NCBI RefSeq assembly: GCF_001050115.1
Contig: NZ_CP012024.1
Location: 2,150,001 to 2,214,000 of the forward strand
DNA: 64,000 nucleotides
DNA from: Bacillus smithii
GTDB lineage: Bacteria; Bacillota; Bacilli; Bacillales; DSM-4216
Reading direction: 5' to 3'
Position 1 is the first letter of the stretch. Each line of letters begins with the position of its first letter. The translations under genes were made by a program, and so were the position numbers. The notes under the pieces were generated by a model. It did no database searches. It was not told the origin of the DNA and worked only from the letters and a program-made list of their open reading frames with translations. Of this stretch, positions 37,636-47,923 are shown piece after piece.

Positions 37636-39326
37636 CAAACTTGTTTAATGGATTTGGCCAAGTCAAGCAGTTCCTTTGCATGCTGCTTCGTCAAAGTGGT
37701 CATTTCTACTCCCGAAATCATCCGGCCGATCTCTTTTACTTTTTCTTCATATTCCAACGGTTTGACAGACGTTCTAGTCCGTCCTTTGTCGGTCTCTTTG
37801 GAAATATATAAATGAGTGTCCGCCATGGCCGCGACCTGCGGCAGATGAGAAATGCACAGAACTTGGGATTGAACAGATACTTGATAAATTTTTTCGCCGA
37901 TCGCCTGTGCGACGCGGCCGCTAACCCCTGTATCCACTTCATCAAATATGATGGAAGTAACCCCTTGGTGGCTGGAGAAAATCGTTTTCAACGCCAGCAT
38001 AATCCGCGACAATTCTCCTCCAGAAGCCACTTTTGCTAAAGGTTTCAAGGGTTCGCCCGGATTGGTAGAAATATAAAATTCCACTTGATCGATCCCGTCT
38101 TTATGGAATGTGTCTTCTTCCACAGGTAGGAATCGAATTTCAAATACAGTCTTGTCCATATAAAGCTGTTTTAATTCGTGGTGAATCGCTTCAGTCAGTG
38201 TTTCTGCCCATTTTTTGCGCAAATTGCTCAAGTTTTTCGCTTCCAATAACAGATCTTGTTTGATGGACGTTAATTTTTTTTCCAAATCCTCGAGCCTGGT
38301 TTCTTTATGGGTTAAAGTTTCGATCTCTTCTTCTATTTTGGCCCCGTACTCCAAAATCTCTTCAATGCTTTGTCCGTATTTTCTTTTCAGAAGATTGATT
38401 TCATTCAATCGGGCTTCAATTTCATTTAATCTGTTAGGATCAAATTCGATCGTATCCATTTCTCCGCTGATTTGCCTTGCTGCGTCTTCCAGCATATAAT
38501 AAGCGTTTGACACATTTTTATAAACGGGTTCGTATTCACTATCCAGTTCAGCAGCTGTCTCTAAATAGCTCATGACAAGGCCGACCCAATCGAGTCCTTT
38601 TCCTTCCCCTTGCAGGCCATCGTAGCTTGTCGTAATGGCTTCATATAACTTTTCATAATTGGAAAGTTTTCGTTTTTCATTCAGCAGCTTTTCATCTTCA
38701 TTCAGCTGCAAGTCAGCGCTTTGAATTTCATTCAGTTGGAATTGAATGAGATCGAGTCGATGAGCCATCTCTTGTTCATTCTCGCTTAATTGGCTAATTC
38801 TTTGTTTCGTTTTTACGTATTGCTCATACAGCTCTTGATAGCTCATCTTGGCTTTCTCCAATTCTTTGCCTGCAAATTCGTCCAGCAATTGCAAATGGAG
38901 AGCGGGATTTAACAGTTCTTGATGCTCATGCTGACCATGAATATCGACGAGGGAGGCGCCAATCTCCCTCAAAATGGATATCGTGACCAGCTTCCCATTA
39001 ATTCGGCAGACACTTTTTCCAGAAGTCGAAATCTCCCGGCGAAGGACAATCATTCCATCTTCAATGTCGATTCCCAATTCCTCTGCTTTTTGATAACAAG
39101 GATGATCGGGATTATCCAGCAAAAACAACCCTTCAATTTCTGCCTTTTTTTCTCCGTGCCGGACAAATTCAGCAGAACCTCTTCCGCCTATCAACAGCGA
39201 GATGGCATCAATAATAATCGATTTACCGGCCCCGGTTTCACCGGTTAAAACCGTCAATCCTTTATCGAGGGAGAGGGAAAGTTCATCGATAATGGCAAAA
39301 TTGTGGATGGATAATTCTTGCAGCAA
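37635..39326 (-). CDS. recN: DNA repair protein RecN
   Basis: SMC-like ATPase that acts early at double-strand breaks. Walker A is GETGAGKS (29-36), the ABC signature is VASGGELSRIMLALK, and Walker B is SIIFDEVDTGVSG. Between them lie long coiled-coil stretches, about 150-380. At 563 residues it is full length. The start is TTG at 39326 with GGAGGG 6 bases upstream. It follows ahrC by 22 bases in the usual order. Confidence 0.97.
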   Translation of the reverse strand: MLQELSIHNFAIIDELSLSLDKGLTVLTGETGAGKSIIIDAISLLIGGRGSAEFVRHGEKKAEIEGLFLLDNPDHPCYQKAEELGIDIEDGMIVLRREISTSGKSVCRINGKLVTISILREIGASLVDIHGQHEHQELLNPALHLQLLDEFAGKELEKAKMSYQELYEQYVKTKQRISQLSENEQEMAHRLDLIQFQLNEIQSADLQLNEDEKLLNEKRKLSNYEKLYEAITTSYDGLQGEGKGLDWVGLVMSYLETAAELDSEYEPVYKNVSNAYYMLEDAARQISGEMDTIEFDPNRLNEIEARLNEINLLKRKYGQSIEEILEYGAKIEEEIETLTHKETRLEDLEKKLTSIKQDLLLEAKNLSNLRKKWAETLTEAIHHELKQLYMDKTVFEIRFLPVEEDTFHKDGIDQVEFYISTNPGEPLKPLAKVASGGELSRIMLALKTIFSSHQGVTSIIFDEVDTGVSGRVAQAIGEKIYQVSVQSQVLCISHLPQVAAMADTHLYISKETDKGRTRTSVKPLEYEEKVKEIGRMISGVEMTTLTKQHAKELLDLAKSIKQV

Positions 39327-39348
39327 TTACATCCCTCCAAACCTGTTA

Positions 39349-39798
39349 TTACAACATTTCCAGAAATCGTTTTTTCAACAACTCTGTATGTTCCGGTTCT
39401 CTGCAAATAATTAAGCAAGTGTCGTCGCCGCAGATGGTTCCCAAAATTTCTTCCCAATCTAAATTATCAAGCAGAGCTCCTACAGCATGAGCATTGCCGG
39501 GGAGCGTTTTCAACACCACAAAATGCCCTGCGGAATCAATGCTGACAAAAGCGTCAAGCAAAGCTCTTTTCAATTTTTGCAACGGATTAAAACGCTGATC
39601 AGCCGGAAGACTGTATTTGTATCTGCCATCCGGCAATGGCACTTTGACAAGGTGCAATTCTTTTATATCTCTGGAAACAGTCGCCTGCGTAACATTAAAT
39701 CCTGCTTTTCGCAAATATTCAACAAGCTCGTCTTGAGTCTCAATATCATGATGTGCAATAAATTCGCGAATTTTAATATGGCGTTGTCCTTTATTCAT
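39349..39798 (-). CDS. ahrC: Arginine repressor/activator AhrC (ArgR)
   Basis: Hexameric arginine-responsive regulator. The N-terminal winged helix holds [17 protein letters not shown], and the C-terminal arginine-binding domain holds [14 protein letters not shown]. At 149 residues it has the same length as B. subtilis AhrC and starts with the same [12 protein letters not shown]. The ATG at 39798 has GGGGTG 6 bases upstream. A palindrome just upstream (39819-39842) could be its own operator. Confidence 0.97.
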   Translation of the reverse strand: MNKGQRHIKIREFIAHHDIETQDELVEYLRKAGFNVTQATVSRDIKELHLVKVPLPDGRYKYSLPADQRFNPLQKLKRALLDAFVSIDSAGHFVVLKTLPGNAHAVGALLDNLDWEEILGTICGDDTCLIICREPEHTELLKKRFLEML

Positions 39799-39818
39799 GT
39801 ATAACACCCCATAAACTT

Positions 39819-39842
39819 TGTATAAACATGCTTGTTTATACA
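39819..39842. promoter_or_regulatory. Inverted repeat TGTATAAAC-N6-GTTTATACA upstream of ahrC
   Basis: A perfect 9-base inverted repeat lies 20 bases before the ahrC start. Its A/T-rich half-sites look like ARG boxes, so autoregulation is possible, but the match to the B. subtilis ARG-box consensus is loose. Confidence 0.45.
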
Positions 39843-40030
39843 TTTATCATATATTAAATGAACGAGGAAGTATAGTCATAGTTCTTCGCCCGGGCATCCG
39901 GGTCTGCCGCGTTCTTTTCTAAAGGCCGATGCCGAGAATCTGTATTGTAGTATCTCCTGTTGTGTAAAACAAATATGCGAAAACAAAAAGAAAAACGGCC
40001 TACCATTAAAGAGCCGCCATTACACTGAAA

Positions 40031-40078
40031 AGGAGACCCGGCCGCCTCCCGGAAGCAAGGCAATTCCGTCCGTCTCCT
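40031..40078 (-). terminator. Terminator after yqxC
   Basis: AGGAGAC and GTCTCCT form the outer stem of a GC-rich nested hairpin, with an inner stem of CGGAATTG and CTTCCG. On the minus strand the stem is followed by TTTT. It separates the dxs-yqxC transcript from ahrC. Confidence 0.65.
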
Positions 40079-40082
40079 GTTT

Positions 40083-40931
40083 TTAAGATGGATCTTTCGA
40101 TTTTTTGAACTGCTCGTGAGCTTCTTTTACGATCGATTCAATCGAAAAAGGATATTTTTGATCCTCTTGCTCGATCGATCGGCTCTCTCCCGGCCAAAAA
40201 AGATGGAGCAAAAATTCAATATTTCCGTCTCCTCCTGTAATGGGAGAGTACGATAAATTTTTGACTATATATCCTTCTTTGGCAGCAAAATCGATTGTTT
40301 GTTCGATTACTTCTTGATGAACGCGAGGATCACGAACGATTCCTTTTTTTCCTACTTGTTCCCTTCCCGCTTCAAACTGCGGTTTAATTAAGGCAATGCA
40401 ATCACTGGAAGGCACCAGCACTTTTTTCAACACCGGAAAAATCAATCGCAATGAGATAAATGAAACATCAATGGTAGCAAAATTAGGCAAGCCTTTTGTA
40501 AAATTTTCCGGCTGTACATAGCGAAAATTAGTACGTTCCATGACCACTACGCGTTCATCTTTTCTCAATTTCCATGCTAATTGATTATATCCGACGTCCA
40601 ATGCATACGACATTTTTGCTCCGTTTTGAAGAGCACAATCCGTAAATCCTCCGGTAGAAGCTCCGATATCCAATAAAATTTTTCCTTTTATATCCACATC
40701 AAATTCTTTTAACGCTTTTTCTAGCTTTAAACCTCCACGGCTAACATATGGCAACGGATTTCCCTTTATTTCTAAAGGAATGTCCTCCGGAACCTTGTCT
40801 CCCGGTTTTTCAAGCCTAGTCTCGTTGGAGAAAACGGTTCCCGCCATGATTGCTCTTTTTGCTTTTTCTCTTGTCTCTATTAATCCTCTTTCCACAAGTA
40901 GCACATCTAGTCGCTGTTTTTTTACTTTCAT
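40083..40931 (-). CDS. yqxC: TlyA-family rRNA 2'-O-methyltransferase (YqxC)
   Basis: An N-terminal S4 RNA-binding domain (about 1-65: KKQRLDVLLVERGLIETREKA) precedes an FtsJ-like SAM methyltransferase domain with LLDIGASTGGFTDCAL. TlyA homologues methylate ribosomal RNA, though older annotations call them hemolysins. At 282 residues it is full length. The ATG at 40931 follows a GGG site by 7 bases and overlaps the dxs stop region, so the genes are coupled. Confidence 0.93.
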   Translation of the reverse strand: MKVKKQRLDVLLVERGLIETREKAKRAIMAGTVFSNETRLEKPGDKVPEDIPLEIKGNPLPYVSRGGLKLEKALKEFDVDIKGKILLDIGASTGGFTDCALQNGAKMSYALDVGYNQLAWKLRKDERVVVMERTNFRYVQPENFTKGLPNFATIDVSFISLRLIFPVLKKVLVPSSDCIALIKPQFEAGREQVGKKGIVRDPRVHQEVIEQTIDFAAKEGYIVKNLSYSPITGGDGNIEFLLHLFWPGESRSIEQEDQKYPFSIESIVKEAHEQFKKSKDPS

Positions 40932-40933
40932 AA

Positions 40934-42826
40934 TCAAGCCCTTTTCTTTTTTTCTGGAATGATGGAATGAAGAATCTTCACTGCATGTTCAAAAGTAAGA
41001 TCCATTTCTTCCAGCAACTTGTTGACACTGCCATGTTCAATAAAACGGTCCGGTATTCCCATGCGTTCAATGACGGTATGGTGGAAACCACGGTCGTGGG
41101 CAAATTCCATCACCGCGCTTCCAAATCCCCCTTGAAGAACCGCTTCTTCGATCGTGAGAATAGGGATGTTTTCCTTTAAAATCGAGAGCAGCATCTCTTC
41201 ATCAAGCGGCTTAATAAAGCGGGCATTGACCACTTTGACAGACTGCCCCTGCTTCTCCAATTCTTTCGCTGCCTCCAATGCCATAGGAATGGTCGTGCCA
41301 AAAGTAAGAATAGCCGCATCTTTGCCCTCTTTCAACACTTCCCATGTTCCAATCGGAATGGCTGTAAATTCCTCGTCCATTGGTACGCCTAGCCCGTTTC
41401 CGCGGGGGAATCTCATCGCAATGGGGCCATCATCATATTGCAACGCGGTATACACCATGTTTTGGCCTTCATTTTCGTCCTTTGGCATCATTAAAACAAG
41501 ATTAGGCAAGCTCCTTAAAAAGGCAATATCAAAGACGCCTTGATGCGTTTCCCCGTCTGCGCCCACAAGTCCGGCGCGGTCAATACCAATGAACACATTC
41601 AAATTAGGACGGCATATATCATGAACTACCTGGTCATATGCTCTTTGCAAAAAGGTGGAATATATAGCTAAATAAGGTTTCATGCCTTGTGTAGCCAAAC
41701 CGGCGGCCATCGTGGCTGCATGCTGCTCTGCAATTCCAACATCAAACATCCGATCCGGAAATTCTTCGGCAAACCCAAGCAATTTCGATCCGACCGGCAT
41801 TGCCGGAGTAATCGCCACAATTCGTTTGTCCGTTCTGGCCAATTTTCGGACGGTTTCACTGACCACTGCACTCCAAGCCGGAGGAGCATCTACCGGTTTG
41901 ATGATATCCCCTGTTTCAATCTTATATGGTCCGGTTCCATGCCATGTTCCTTTTCTGTCCGACTCGGCAGGCTGGTACCCTTTCCCTTTTTTCGTAATGA
42001 CGTGAAGAAGCACAGGTCCCTTTGTTTTTTTGGCATACTGAATATTTTCAATCAATTCATGAAAATCGTGGCCGTTAATCGGACCAAAATATTTGAATCC
42101 GAGTTCTTCAAAAAAAACGCCATTGACAACCAAATATTTCAAGCTGTCTTTTAACCTCTCAGCCGTTTGGGCAATCTTTCCGCCTACAGCCGGGATTTTT
42201 TTCAATAATTGTTCTAATTCGTCCTTCACTCGATTATATTTCCCCGCTGTTCGCAATCTGCCCAACATACTGTGAAGAGCGCCTACATTTGGAGCGATCG
42301 ACATTTCATTGTCATTTAAGACGACGATCATGTCTTTTTTTTCGTGACCAATATGATTCAGCGCCTCTAATGCCATTCCTCCTGTTAACGCTCCGTCTCC
42401 AATAACGGGTACAATATAAGACGATTCATTTTTTAAATCTCTGGCAATGGCCATTCCCATCGCTGCAGATAACGAAGTGGAGCTATGGCCCGTTTCCCAA
42501 ACATCATGTTCACTTTCAGAATGCTTTGGAAAACCAGAGAGGCCTTTATATTGGCGAAGCGTATCAAATTGATCGGCGCGTCCCGTCAAAATTTTATGGA
42601 CATAAGACTGGTGGCCGACGTCCCATAGAATTTTGTCCTGTGGACTTTGAAAACAACGATGGAGCGCAATGGTTAACTCCACTACCCCGAGATTGGGTCC
42701 GATATGCCCGCCTGTTTTAGAAAGTTTTTCGATCAGGAATTGACGTATATCAGCACTTAATGCTTCTAATTCTTGTATGCTTAAATTTCGTAAAAAAGAA
42801 GGGTCTTTTATTGATAATAGATCCAA
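40934..42826 (-). CDS. dxs: 1-deoxy-D-xylulose-5-phosphate synthase
   Basis: First enzyme of the MEP isoprenoid route, condensing pyruvate and glyceraldehyde 3-phosphate. The thiamine-binding [18 protein letters not shown]...LNDNEMSI and the transketolase pyrimidine domain ([17 protein letters not shown]) are clear. I chose TTG at 42826, giving [12 protein letters not shown] as in B. subtilis; a GTG at 42835 is possible. At 630 residues it is full length. A long untranslated stretch separates it from ispA. Confidence 0.96.
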   Translation of the reverse strand: MDLLSIKDPSFLRNLSIQELEALSADIRQFLIEKLSKTGGHIGPNLGVVELTIALHRCFQSPQDKILWDVGHQSYVHKILTGRADQFDTLRQYKGLSGFPKHSESEHDVWETGHSSTSLSAAMGMAIARDLKNESSYIVPVIGDGALTGGMALEALNHIGHEKKDMIVVLNDNEMSIAPNVGALHSMLGRLRTAGKYNRVKDELEQLLKKIPAVGGKIAQTAERLKDSLKYLVVNGVFFEELGFKYFGPINGHDFHELIENIQYAKKTKGPVLLHVITKKGKGYQPAESDRKGTWHGTGPYKIETGDIIKPVDAPPAWSAVVSETVRKLARTDKRIVAITPAMPVGSKLLGFAEEFPDRMFDVGIAEQHAATMAAGLATQGMKPYLAIYSTFLQRAYDQVVHDICRPNLNVFIGIDRAGLVGADGETHQGVFDIAFLRSLPNLVLMMPKDENEGQNMVYTALQYDDGPIAMRFPRGNGLGVPMDEEFTAIPIGTWEVLKEGKDAAILTFGTTIPMALEAAKELEKQGQSVKVVNARFIKPLDEEMLLSILKENIPILTIEEAVLQGGFGSAVMEFAHDRGFHHTVIERMGIPDRFIEHGSVNKLLEEMDLTFEHAVKILHSIIPEKKKRA

Positions 42827-43410
42827 GAGGATCACTCGCTTTCATTCTGTTCAGATTTCAATGATTCTGCTTAAACAGGCATTAAGACCGCTTCCTAAAC
42901 ATTGGAAGAAGCCATTTGTTTAGGAGCACTTGCCTCAAAAACTCAAAGCAATAAATCTCAATACATCGAACGGAAAGCACAAGAACGTTGGGCAAAAACG
43001 CTCACACCTTTATGACAGCAGCTCTTTTCTTCGACCGCTTAAACGTCCGCATCATCCCGATATTCAAATCGGGCTTTTCAGCTGCCGTCTTTTCCTAAAG
43101 CTTCCGTCCACTAAGCCTTATCCGCTTTTTTGCGTATGAGAAACTTCATTTTTCGGCAGTGCCTCTATTGATTGATATGACTGGAACCTGAGCGAATAAA
43201 CAGCATCTCGATGACGCCAATGTCACTTTGTATTTGATCATATCACAAAACGAATGACCCCACAAACCATTTTGAGAGATAGTGTAACCCTTTATCCAGA
43301 GACTCGAATCTCCATTGAAAAACAATGTAGACTAACCGTATATACCCGATTGGTTCGACTCATCATCAGAGAAGGATGCAAACACTCCCGATGATGGAAA
43401 TTTCACGTCA
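42827..43410. other. Long non-coding stretch between ispA and dxs
   Basis: No gene is convincing in either strand. It contains a predicted minus-strand promoter (43237-43265), an inverted repeat CCTAAACA/TGTTTAGG (42894-42924), and a CCCGAT/ATCGGG hairpin followed by CTTTTC on the plus strand (43056-43078). If the promoter is used, dxs has a leader of about 400 bases. Confidence 0.55.
43237..43265 (-). promoter_or_regulatory. Possible sigma-A promoter for dxs
   Basis: TTGTGG and TATGAT lie 17 bases apart on the minus strand. The -10 matches five of six bases; the -35 only three. Confidence 0.4.
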
Positions 43411-44298
43411 TTAGCTGTCCCTGGTGGCAATCATTAGGGCAATATCTTTTAAAAGAGCTGTCTCAACGTTTAAACGGTTCAACTCTTCTATTGCTTGATG
43501 GACATGTTCTTTTAATTTTTCTCTCGCCCCGCTAACGGTTAATAAAGCCGGATACGTATTTTTGTGGTTCGCTATATCACTTCCGACTCTTTTTCCGAGT
43601 TTTTCCTCTGAGCCGACTATGTCCAATATATCATCTTGAATTTGAAACGCAATTCCGATGTGGTAGGCATATCTTTCGAAAACAGCCAATTCTGCTTCCG
43701 TTGCCCCGCCGATCAAAGCCCCGGCTCTTACGCTAAAGGCAATCAATCGCCCGGTTTTATTTCTATGAACGGCTTCTAGTTCCTCTAAAGTAAGAGCTTT
43801 TTTTTCACCTTCCATATCTGCGACTTGCCCTGCTACCATTCCTTCCGGTCCCGCCGCTTTAGCCAATTGCTCTATGATAGCCACTTTTTCTTTTTCATAC
43901 AAGTCAGGTGATTGAGCGATAATTTGAAAAGCGTACGTCAATAGCGCATCTCCTGCCAAAATAGCGTTTGCCTCTCCGTAAACTTTATGGTTCGTCGGTT
44001 TTCCGCGGCGCAAATCGTCATCATCCATACTTGGCAAGTCATCATGGATTAAAGAATAAGTATGAATCATTTCGAGAGCGGCTGCTGCATCCATTCCCCT
44101 TTCAGGGTCTTTCCCAAAACTGTTAATAGCAGCAAATAAAAGAACCGGACGTATTCTTTTTCCGCCCGCCTGTAAAGAATAATCCATTGCTTCTTTTAAA
44201 ACGGGAGGAGAGTCCAAAGAGGAAATATAAAATCTTAATTTCTGTTCTATTTTTTGTTTGTATTCTTTCATAAAATCGGCCAACGTAGATTGGGACAA
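43411..44298 (-). CDS. ispA: Farnesyl diphosphate synthase (geranyltranstransferase)
   Basis: Makes farnesyl diphosphate from isopentenyl and dimethylallyl diphosphate. The first Asp-rich motif is at 86-95 (HDDLPSMDDDD) and the second at 222-226 (QIQDDILD). GGKRIRP and QVADMEGE are also conserved. At 295 residues it is full length. The start is TTG at 44298 with GAGGAG 9 bases upstream, inside the xseB end. It is the last gene of the xseA-xseB-ispA cluster. Confidence 0.96.
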   Translation of the reverse strand: MSQSTLADFMKEYKQKIEQKLRFYISSLDSPPVLKEAMDYSLQAGGKRIRPVLLFAAINSFGKDPERGMDAAAALEMIHTYSLIHDDLPSMDDDDLRRGKPTNHKVYGEANAILAGDALLTYAFQIIAQSPDLYEKEKVAIIEQLAKAAGPEGMVAGQVADMEGEKKALTLEELEAVHRNKTGRLIAFSVRAGALIGGATEAELAVFERYAYHIGIAFQIQDDILDIVGSEEKLGKRVGSDIANHKNTYPALLTVSGAREKLKEHVHQAIEELNRLNVETALLKDIALMIATRDS

Positions 44299-44304
44299 TG
44301 TCTT

Positions 44305-44535
44305 CTACTCCTCCTCTTGAATGCGAAATTCTCTTTCGCCTTCTTCAGTCATGAGCTTTGCTACCTGTTCTTCCGCATCTTGCAATTTATCATGGCAAAG
44401 CTTAGAAAGTTCCATACCTTTTTTATAGATTGAAATCGCTTCTTCCAACGGAACATTTCCTTCTTCCAGCTTTCTCACAATGTCCTCCAATTGTTCCATC
44501 GCTTGTTCAAATGATAGTTCCTGCTCAATTGCCAT
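44305..44535 (-). CDS. xseB: Exodeoxyribonuclease VII small subunit
   Basis: A 76-residue helical protein, SFEQAMEQLEDIVRKLEEGN and then EAISIYKKGMELSK, typical of XseB. It joins XseA to degrade single-stranded DNA. AAGGAGG precedes the ATG at 44535. It overlaps the end of xseA by 11 bases, which couples translation of the two subunits. Confidence 0.96.
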   Translation of the reverse strand: MAIEQELSFEQAMEQLEDIVRKLEEGNVPLEEAISIYKKGMELSKLCHDKLQDAEEQVAKLMTEEGEREFRIQEEE

Positions 44536-45880
44536 TATGATCCCTCCTTACTTCCGTTACTCGGCAATCCAATTGACCGTCTGAAAGACGGATTTGAATA
44601 TTGTCTCCTCGATCCACTTGTTCGGTGCTTTTGATGACCGTTTGATCTTCCGAAAACACAACGCCATAACCTCTTTCCATAATTTTCATAGGATTGAGGG
44701 CGCTAAAAACCGATAAAGTATTTCCCAGCTTTTTCTTATGCTCATTCAAATAGCGAACCATTTGTTTGTGAAGCTCAAGCTGCTGATGTTCTACATTTTC
44801 TGAAGCTAGTTGAATTCGTTTTCCCGGATGATGTTTGAATAGTTGTTTGCTCAAATAAGAATAATAATCTTGCAAACGATGAAACTGAAATCTCTGTTCC
44901 CTTATTAATTTTTCCGTCAGCCTGTCCACTTTCTCCATTTTCTGAACGTATATCGATGCCGGATTGCGCAAAACATAAGAATCCTTCACCGCTTCATAAC
45001 GTTTTCGTTCTCTATTTACCTTTTCGGAAACGGCCCGAATCAAGCGCATTTTTTTCGTCAACACTTTCTCCAATACGTCCTCTATTTGCGGTACGGCCAA
45101 TTCAGCGGCTCCCGTTGGCGTCGGCGCTCTCATATCGGCAACGAAATCCGCGATGGTGAAATCCGTTTCATGTCCGACGGCGGATATAACCGGGATGCGG
45201 GAATGGTGAATGGCTCTGGCCACCACTTCTTCATTGAATGCCCATAGCTCTTCGATCGATCCACCGCCGCGCCCAACGATCAGGACATCAATCTCTTCAT
45301 TGCGATTCGCTTCAGCAATGGCTTTCGCCACAGAACTAGCGGCATTTTCTCCTTGAACAAGCGCCGGATAAACATATACTTTAGTGATGGGAAATCGTCT
45401 TTTAATAGTCGTTATAATATCACGAATGGCGGCTCCCGTCGGAGAAGTAACGACTCCAACAGCCGCAGGAAATGACGGGATTTTTTTCTTTATTTCCGGA
45501 CGAAAGAGGCCTTCTTTTTCCAATTTTTCTTTCAATTGTTCAAAGGCCAGAAACAATTCGCCAATCCCGTCCGGCTGCATTTCCTTGACATAAATTTGAT
45601 ACTGGCCGCTCGCTTCATATACCGTGATTTCCCCTTTAACTAACACTTGCATGCCATTTTCAGGTTGAAATTTTAATCGTCTATTCATCGTGGAAAACAT
45701 CACGGCCAAAATTCTCGCCTGGTCGTCCTTTAACGTAAAATACATATGTCCGCTCGTATGCTGTTTGAAATTGGAAATTTCACCTTTTACCATGACGTTT
45801 CGAAGGTACGGATCCGCATCGAATTTTCTTTTGAGATATTTCGTTAATGCCTTCACCGTTAAATACGCTGGCTGATTCAT
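44525..45880 (-). CDS. xseA: Exodeoxyribonuclease VII large subunit
   Basis: Catalytic subunit with an N-terminal OB fold (MVKGEISNFKQHTSGHMYFTLKD, near 30-52) and a nuclease domain (TSPTGAAIRDIITTIKRRFP, then GRGGGSIEELWAFN and SAVGHETDFTIADF). A long coiled-coil C-terminus follows. At 451 residues it is full length. AAAAGGTGA precedes the ATG at 45880. Confidence 0.97.
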   Translation of the reverse strand: MNQPAYLTVKALTKYLKRKFDADPYLRNVMVKGEISNFKQHTSGHMYFTLKDDQARILAVMFSTMNRRLKFQPENGMQVLVKGEITVYEASGQYQIYVKEMQPDGIGELFLAFEQLKEKLEKEGLFRPEIKKKIPSFPAAVGVVTSPTGAAIRDIITTIKRRFPITKVYVYPALVQGENAASSVAKAIAEANRNEEIDVLIVGRGGGSIEELWAFNEEVVARAIHHSRIPVISAVGHETDFTIADFVADMRAPTPTGAAELAVPQIEDVLEKVLTKKMRLIRAVSEKVNRERKRYEAVKDSYVLRNPASIYVQKMEKVDRLTEKLIREQRFQFHRLQDYYSYLSKQLFKHHPGKRIQLASENVEHQQLELHKQMVRYLNEHKKKLGNTLSVFSALNPMKIMERGYGVVFSEDQTVIKSTEQVDRGDNIQIRLSDGQLDCRVTEVRRDHNGN

Positions 45881-45935
45881 AAAAAATCACCTTTTCGTCT
45901 TTTTCCCGGCTACGGCTGCCGGAATGTCATAAGAA

Positions 45936-45972
45936 AAGCTGCATTCCACGCCAATCGCTGGAAGGCAGCCTT
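45936..45972 (-). terminator. Terminator after folD
   Basis: AAGCTGC-ATTCCA pairs with TGGAA-GGCAGCCTT with two bulges. On the minus strand it ends in GCTTTTC. It lies between folD and xseA. Confidence 0.65.
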
Positions 45973-45995
45973 CTTTTTTATTATTGTACTATGAA

Positions 45996-46862
45996 TCAAT
46001 TGGAAATGCGATCTTTTACCATTCTTTTGGCTGATTGAACCGTATTGTAAAGCAACATCGTAATCGTCATCGGTCCAACTCCACCAGGCACAGGAGTAAT
46101 GAAGCTTGCTTTTTCTCGAACGGATTCAAAGTCAACGTCCCCGCAAAGCTTTCCGTTTTCGTCGCGGTTCATACCGACATCAACGATGACAGCCCCTTCT
46201 TTCACATCTTCTGCTTTTAAAAATTTCGCTTTTCCAACTGCCGCTATGATGATATCGGCTTGTTTCGTATGATACGAAAGATTTTCTGTTTTAGAATGAC
46301 AATAAGTGACAGTCGCATTACGCTGAAGTAATAAAAGTCCGGCAGGCTTTCCAACAATGTTGCTCCGCCCAATGACAACTGCCCGTTTTCCTTGCAAATC
46401 GATCTGTTCTCTTTCCAGCAGTTTCATAATGCCATATGGGGTACACGGCAAAAACCCTTCTTTTCCTATTACCATTTTCCCAACGTTCACCGGATGAAAC
46501 CCATCGACATCTTTTTCTGGAGAAATCGTGTCAATGACTTTTGATTCGGAAATGTGACCAGGAAGCGGCAGCTGAACAAGAATGCCATGAATTCGCTTAT
46601 CCTCATTCAATTCGCGGATTTTATCGAGCAGCTCGGCTTCCGAAATGGCAGCAGGGTATTTATAAATTTCCGAATGAATGCCTACTTCCTTACAGCCTTT
46701 TTCTTTATTCCTTACATACGTATGGGATGCGGGATCATCTCCGACCAGTATCACGGCAAGACCCGGAACAACACCTTGCGCTTTTAATTCATCCACTTCT
46801 TTTTTTATTTCTTCACGAATTTCCTTTGCCGCCGCTTTCCCATCAATTAGTTTGCCTGCCAA
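45996..46862 (-). CDS. folD: Bifunctional methylenetetrahydrofolate dehydrogenase/cyclohydrolase
   Basis: Converts 5,10-methylene-THF to 10-formyl-THF with NADP+. It has the catalytic YVRNK lysine (K53), [11 protein letters not shown], the NADP-binding GRSNIVGKP and the closing [10 protein letters not shown]. At 288 residues it is full length. The start is TTG at 46862 with AGGAGG 9 bases upstream. It follows nusB by 13 bases. Confidence 0.97.
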   Translation of the reverse strand: MAGKLIDGKAAAKEIREEIKKEVDELKAQGVVPGLAVILVGDDPASHTYVRNKEKGCKEVGIHSEIYKYPAAISEAELLDKIRELNEDKRIHGILVQLPLPGHISESKVIDTISPEKDVDGFHPVNVGKMVIGKEGFLPCTPYGIMKLLEREQIDLQGKRAVVIGRSNIVGKPAGLLLLQRNATVTYCHSKTENLSYHTKQADIIIAAVGKAKFLKAEDVKEGAVIVDVGMNRDENGKLCGDVDFESVREKASFITPVPGGVGPMTITMLLYNTVQSAKRMVKDRISN

Positions 46863-46875
46863 TGCTTTTCGCCTC

Positions 46876-47271
46876 CTATTTATTCTCTAGCGACTTTTTA
46901 ATTCTTGATAAAACACCGTTAATAAATTTTCCTGAACGTTCGTCTCCAAATCGTTTGCCGATTTCTACTGCCTCATTGATTGCCACATTGGCGGGAACAT
47001 CTTCCCGATATTTCATTTCGTAGACAGCCAATCTTAAAATATTGCGGTCGACTTTTGCCAAGCGGTCAAATGACCAATTTTCCAAATGCTGTTTAATGCA
47101 GCCATCTATTTCATCCAGATGTTCATATGTACCGAGTACACATTGATGCACATAACTGTCGTCCACTTCTTCAGGGACTACATTTCGGATAGCTTCCGCT
47201 GGATCCGCACCGCTTACATCGATCTGATATAACGCTTGCAGACTTTTTTCGCGCGCTTCTCTTCTGTTCAT
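46876..47271 (-). CDS. nusB: Transcription antitermination factor NusB
   Basis: All-helical RNA-binding protein that works with NusE in rRNA antitermination. It starts [20 protein letters not shown] and has the conserved [22 protein letters not shown] and [15 protein letters not shown]. At 131 residues it is full length. AAGGAGAG precedes the ATG. Confidence 0.97.
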   Translation of the reverse strand: MNRREAREKSLQALYQIDVSGADPAEAIRNVVPEEVDDSYVHQCVLGTYEHLDEIDGCIKQHLENWSFDRLAKVDRNILRLAVYEMKYREDVPANVAINEAVEIGKRFGDERSGKFINGVLSRIKKSLENK

Positions 47272-47381
47272 TCGTGCTCTCCTTCTTTTTATGTATTTCT
47301 TGCTGGTATTATATCAAGACAATCAAAAATGAGAAAAGAAGTTCCGACCAATTAAGCGACCATTCGCATAACGGCACGTAC

Positions 47382-47492
47382 AAAAAGAGGCCGACCCAAA
47401 AAGACCCGCCCCTCCTTATCACTCAAGAATTGTTGTCTTTATTCAGACAAAGATGAGGAGGGACATGATCCTCGGCATGGGGTCAGCTATTT
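47382..47492 (-). repeat. Large nested hairpin repeat after yqhY, likely terminator
   Basis: Outer GGCCGACCCA pairs with TGGGGTCAGC, a middle stem pairs CCCCTCC with GAGGAGGG, and an inner TTGTCT/AGACAA closes it. On the minus strand it ends in CTCTTTTTG. It shares GGCCGACCCA and CTCCTTATC with the repeat at 25131-25217, so both look like copies of one dispersed element. Confidence 0.7.
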
Positions 47493-47903
47493 TTACACTT
47501 CTTGTTCAATTTCGCCGTCATTCGTTTTCGTTTCAAATTGTACTCCTACAATATGGACATTTACTTCATCAGCCTCAAGCGATGTCATATTGAGCAGCGC
47601 CTGGCGAATACTGTCTTGAACTTTTTGAGCTACAGACGGGATGGAGATGCCAAAATGGACGACACAATAGACGTCCACCTTCATGCTTTCGTCTGTCAAC
47701 TCCACTTTTACACCTTTCCCATGGTTTTTCCGTCCTAAACGTTCCGCTACACCCGACGCAAAACTTCCGCGCATTTGAGCAACGCCCTCTACTTCAGAAG
47801 CGGCAATTCCGGCAATCACTTCAATGACTTCAGGCGCAATCTCTATTTTCCCCAGCTCATTTTCATCATTGTTCATTTCCAACAGTTGGTTATTTTCAAC
47901 CAT
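47493..47903 (-). CDS. yqhY: Asp23/Gls24-family protein YqhY
   Basis: Small Asp23-type protein (KIEIAPEVIEVIAGIAASEVEGV near 19-41, then GKGVKVELTDESMKVDVYCV) of 136 residues. In B. subtilis yqhY lies beside accB-accC and its loss disturbs acetyl-CoA carboxylase control. The ATG at 47903 has GGAGG 7 bases upstream. It starts 20 bases after the accC stop. Confidence 0.95.
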   Translation of the reverse strand: MVENNQLLEMNNDENELGKIEIAPEVIEVIAGIAASEVEGVAQMRGSFASGVAERLGRKNHGKGVKVELTDESMKVDVYCVVHFGISIPSVAQKVQDSIRQALLNMTSLEADEVNVHIVGVQFETKTNDGEIEQEV

Positions 47904-47923
47904 TTTCTGCACCTCCGGGCATA

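Noticed and set aside
39854-40063. 69-codon minus-strand frame between ahrC and yqxC
   Set aside because: It runs through the yqxC terminator hairpin and has low-complexity sequence.
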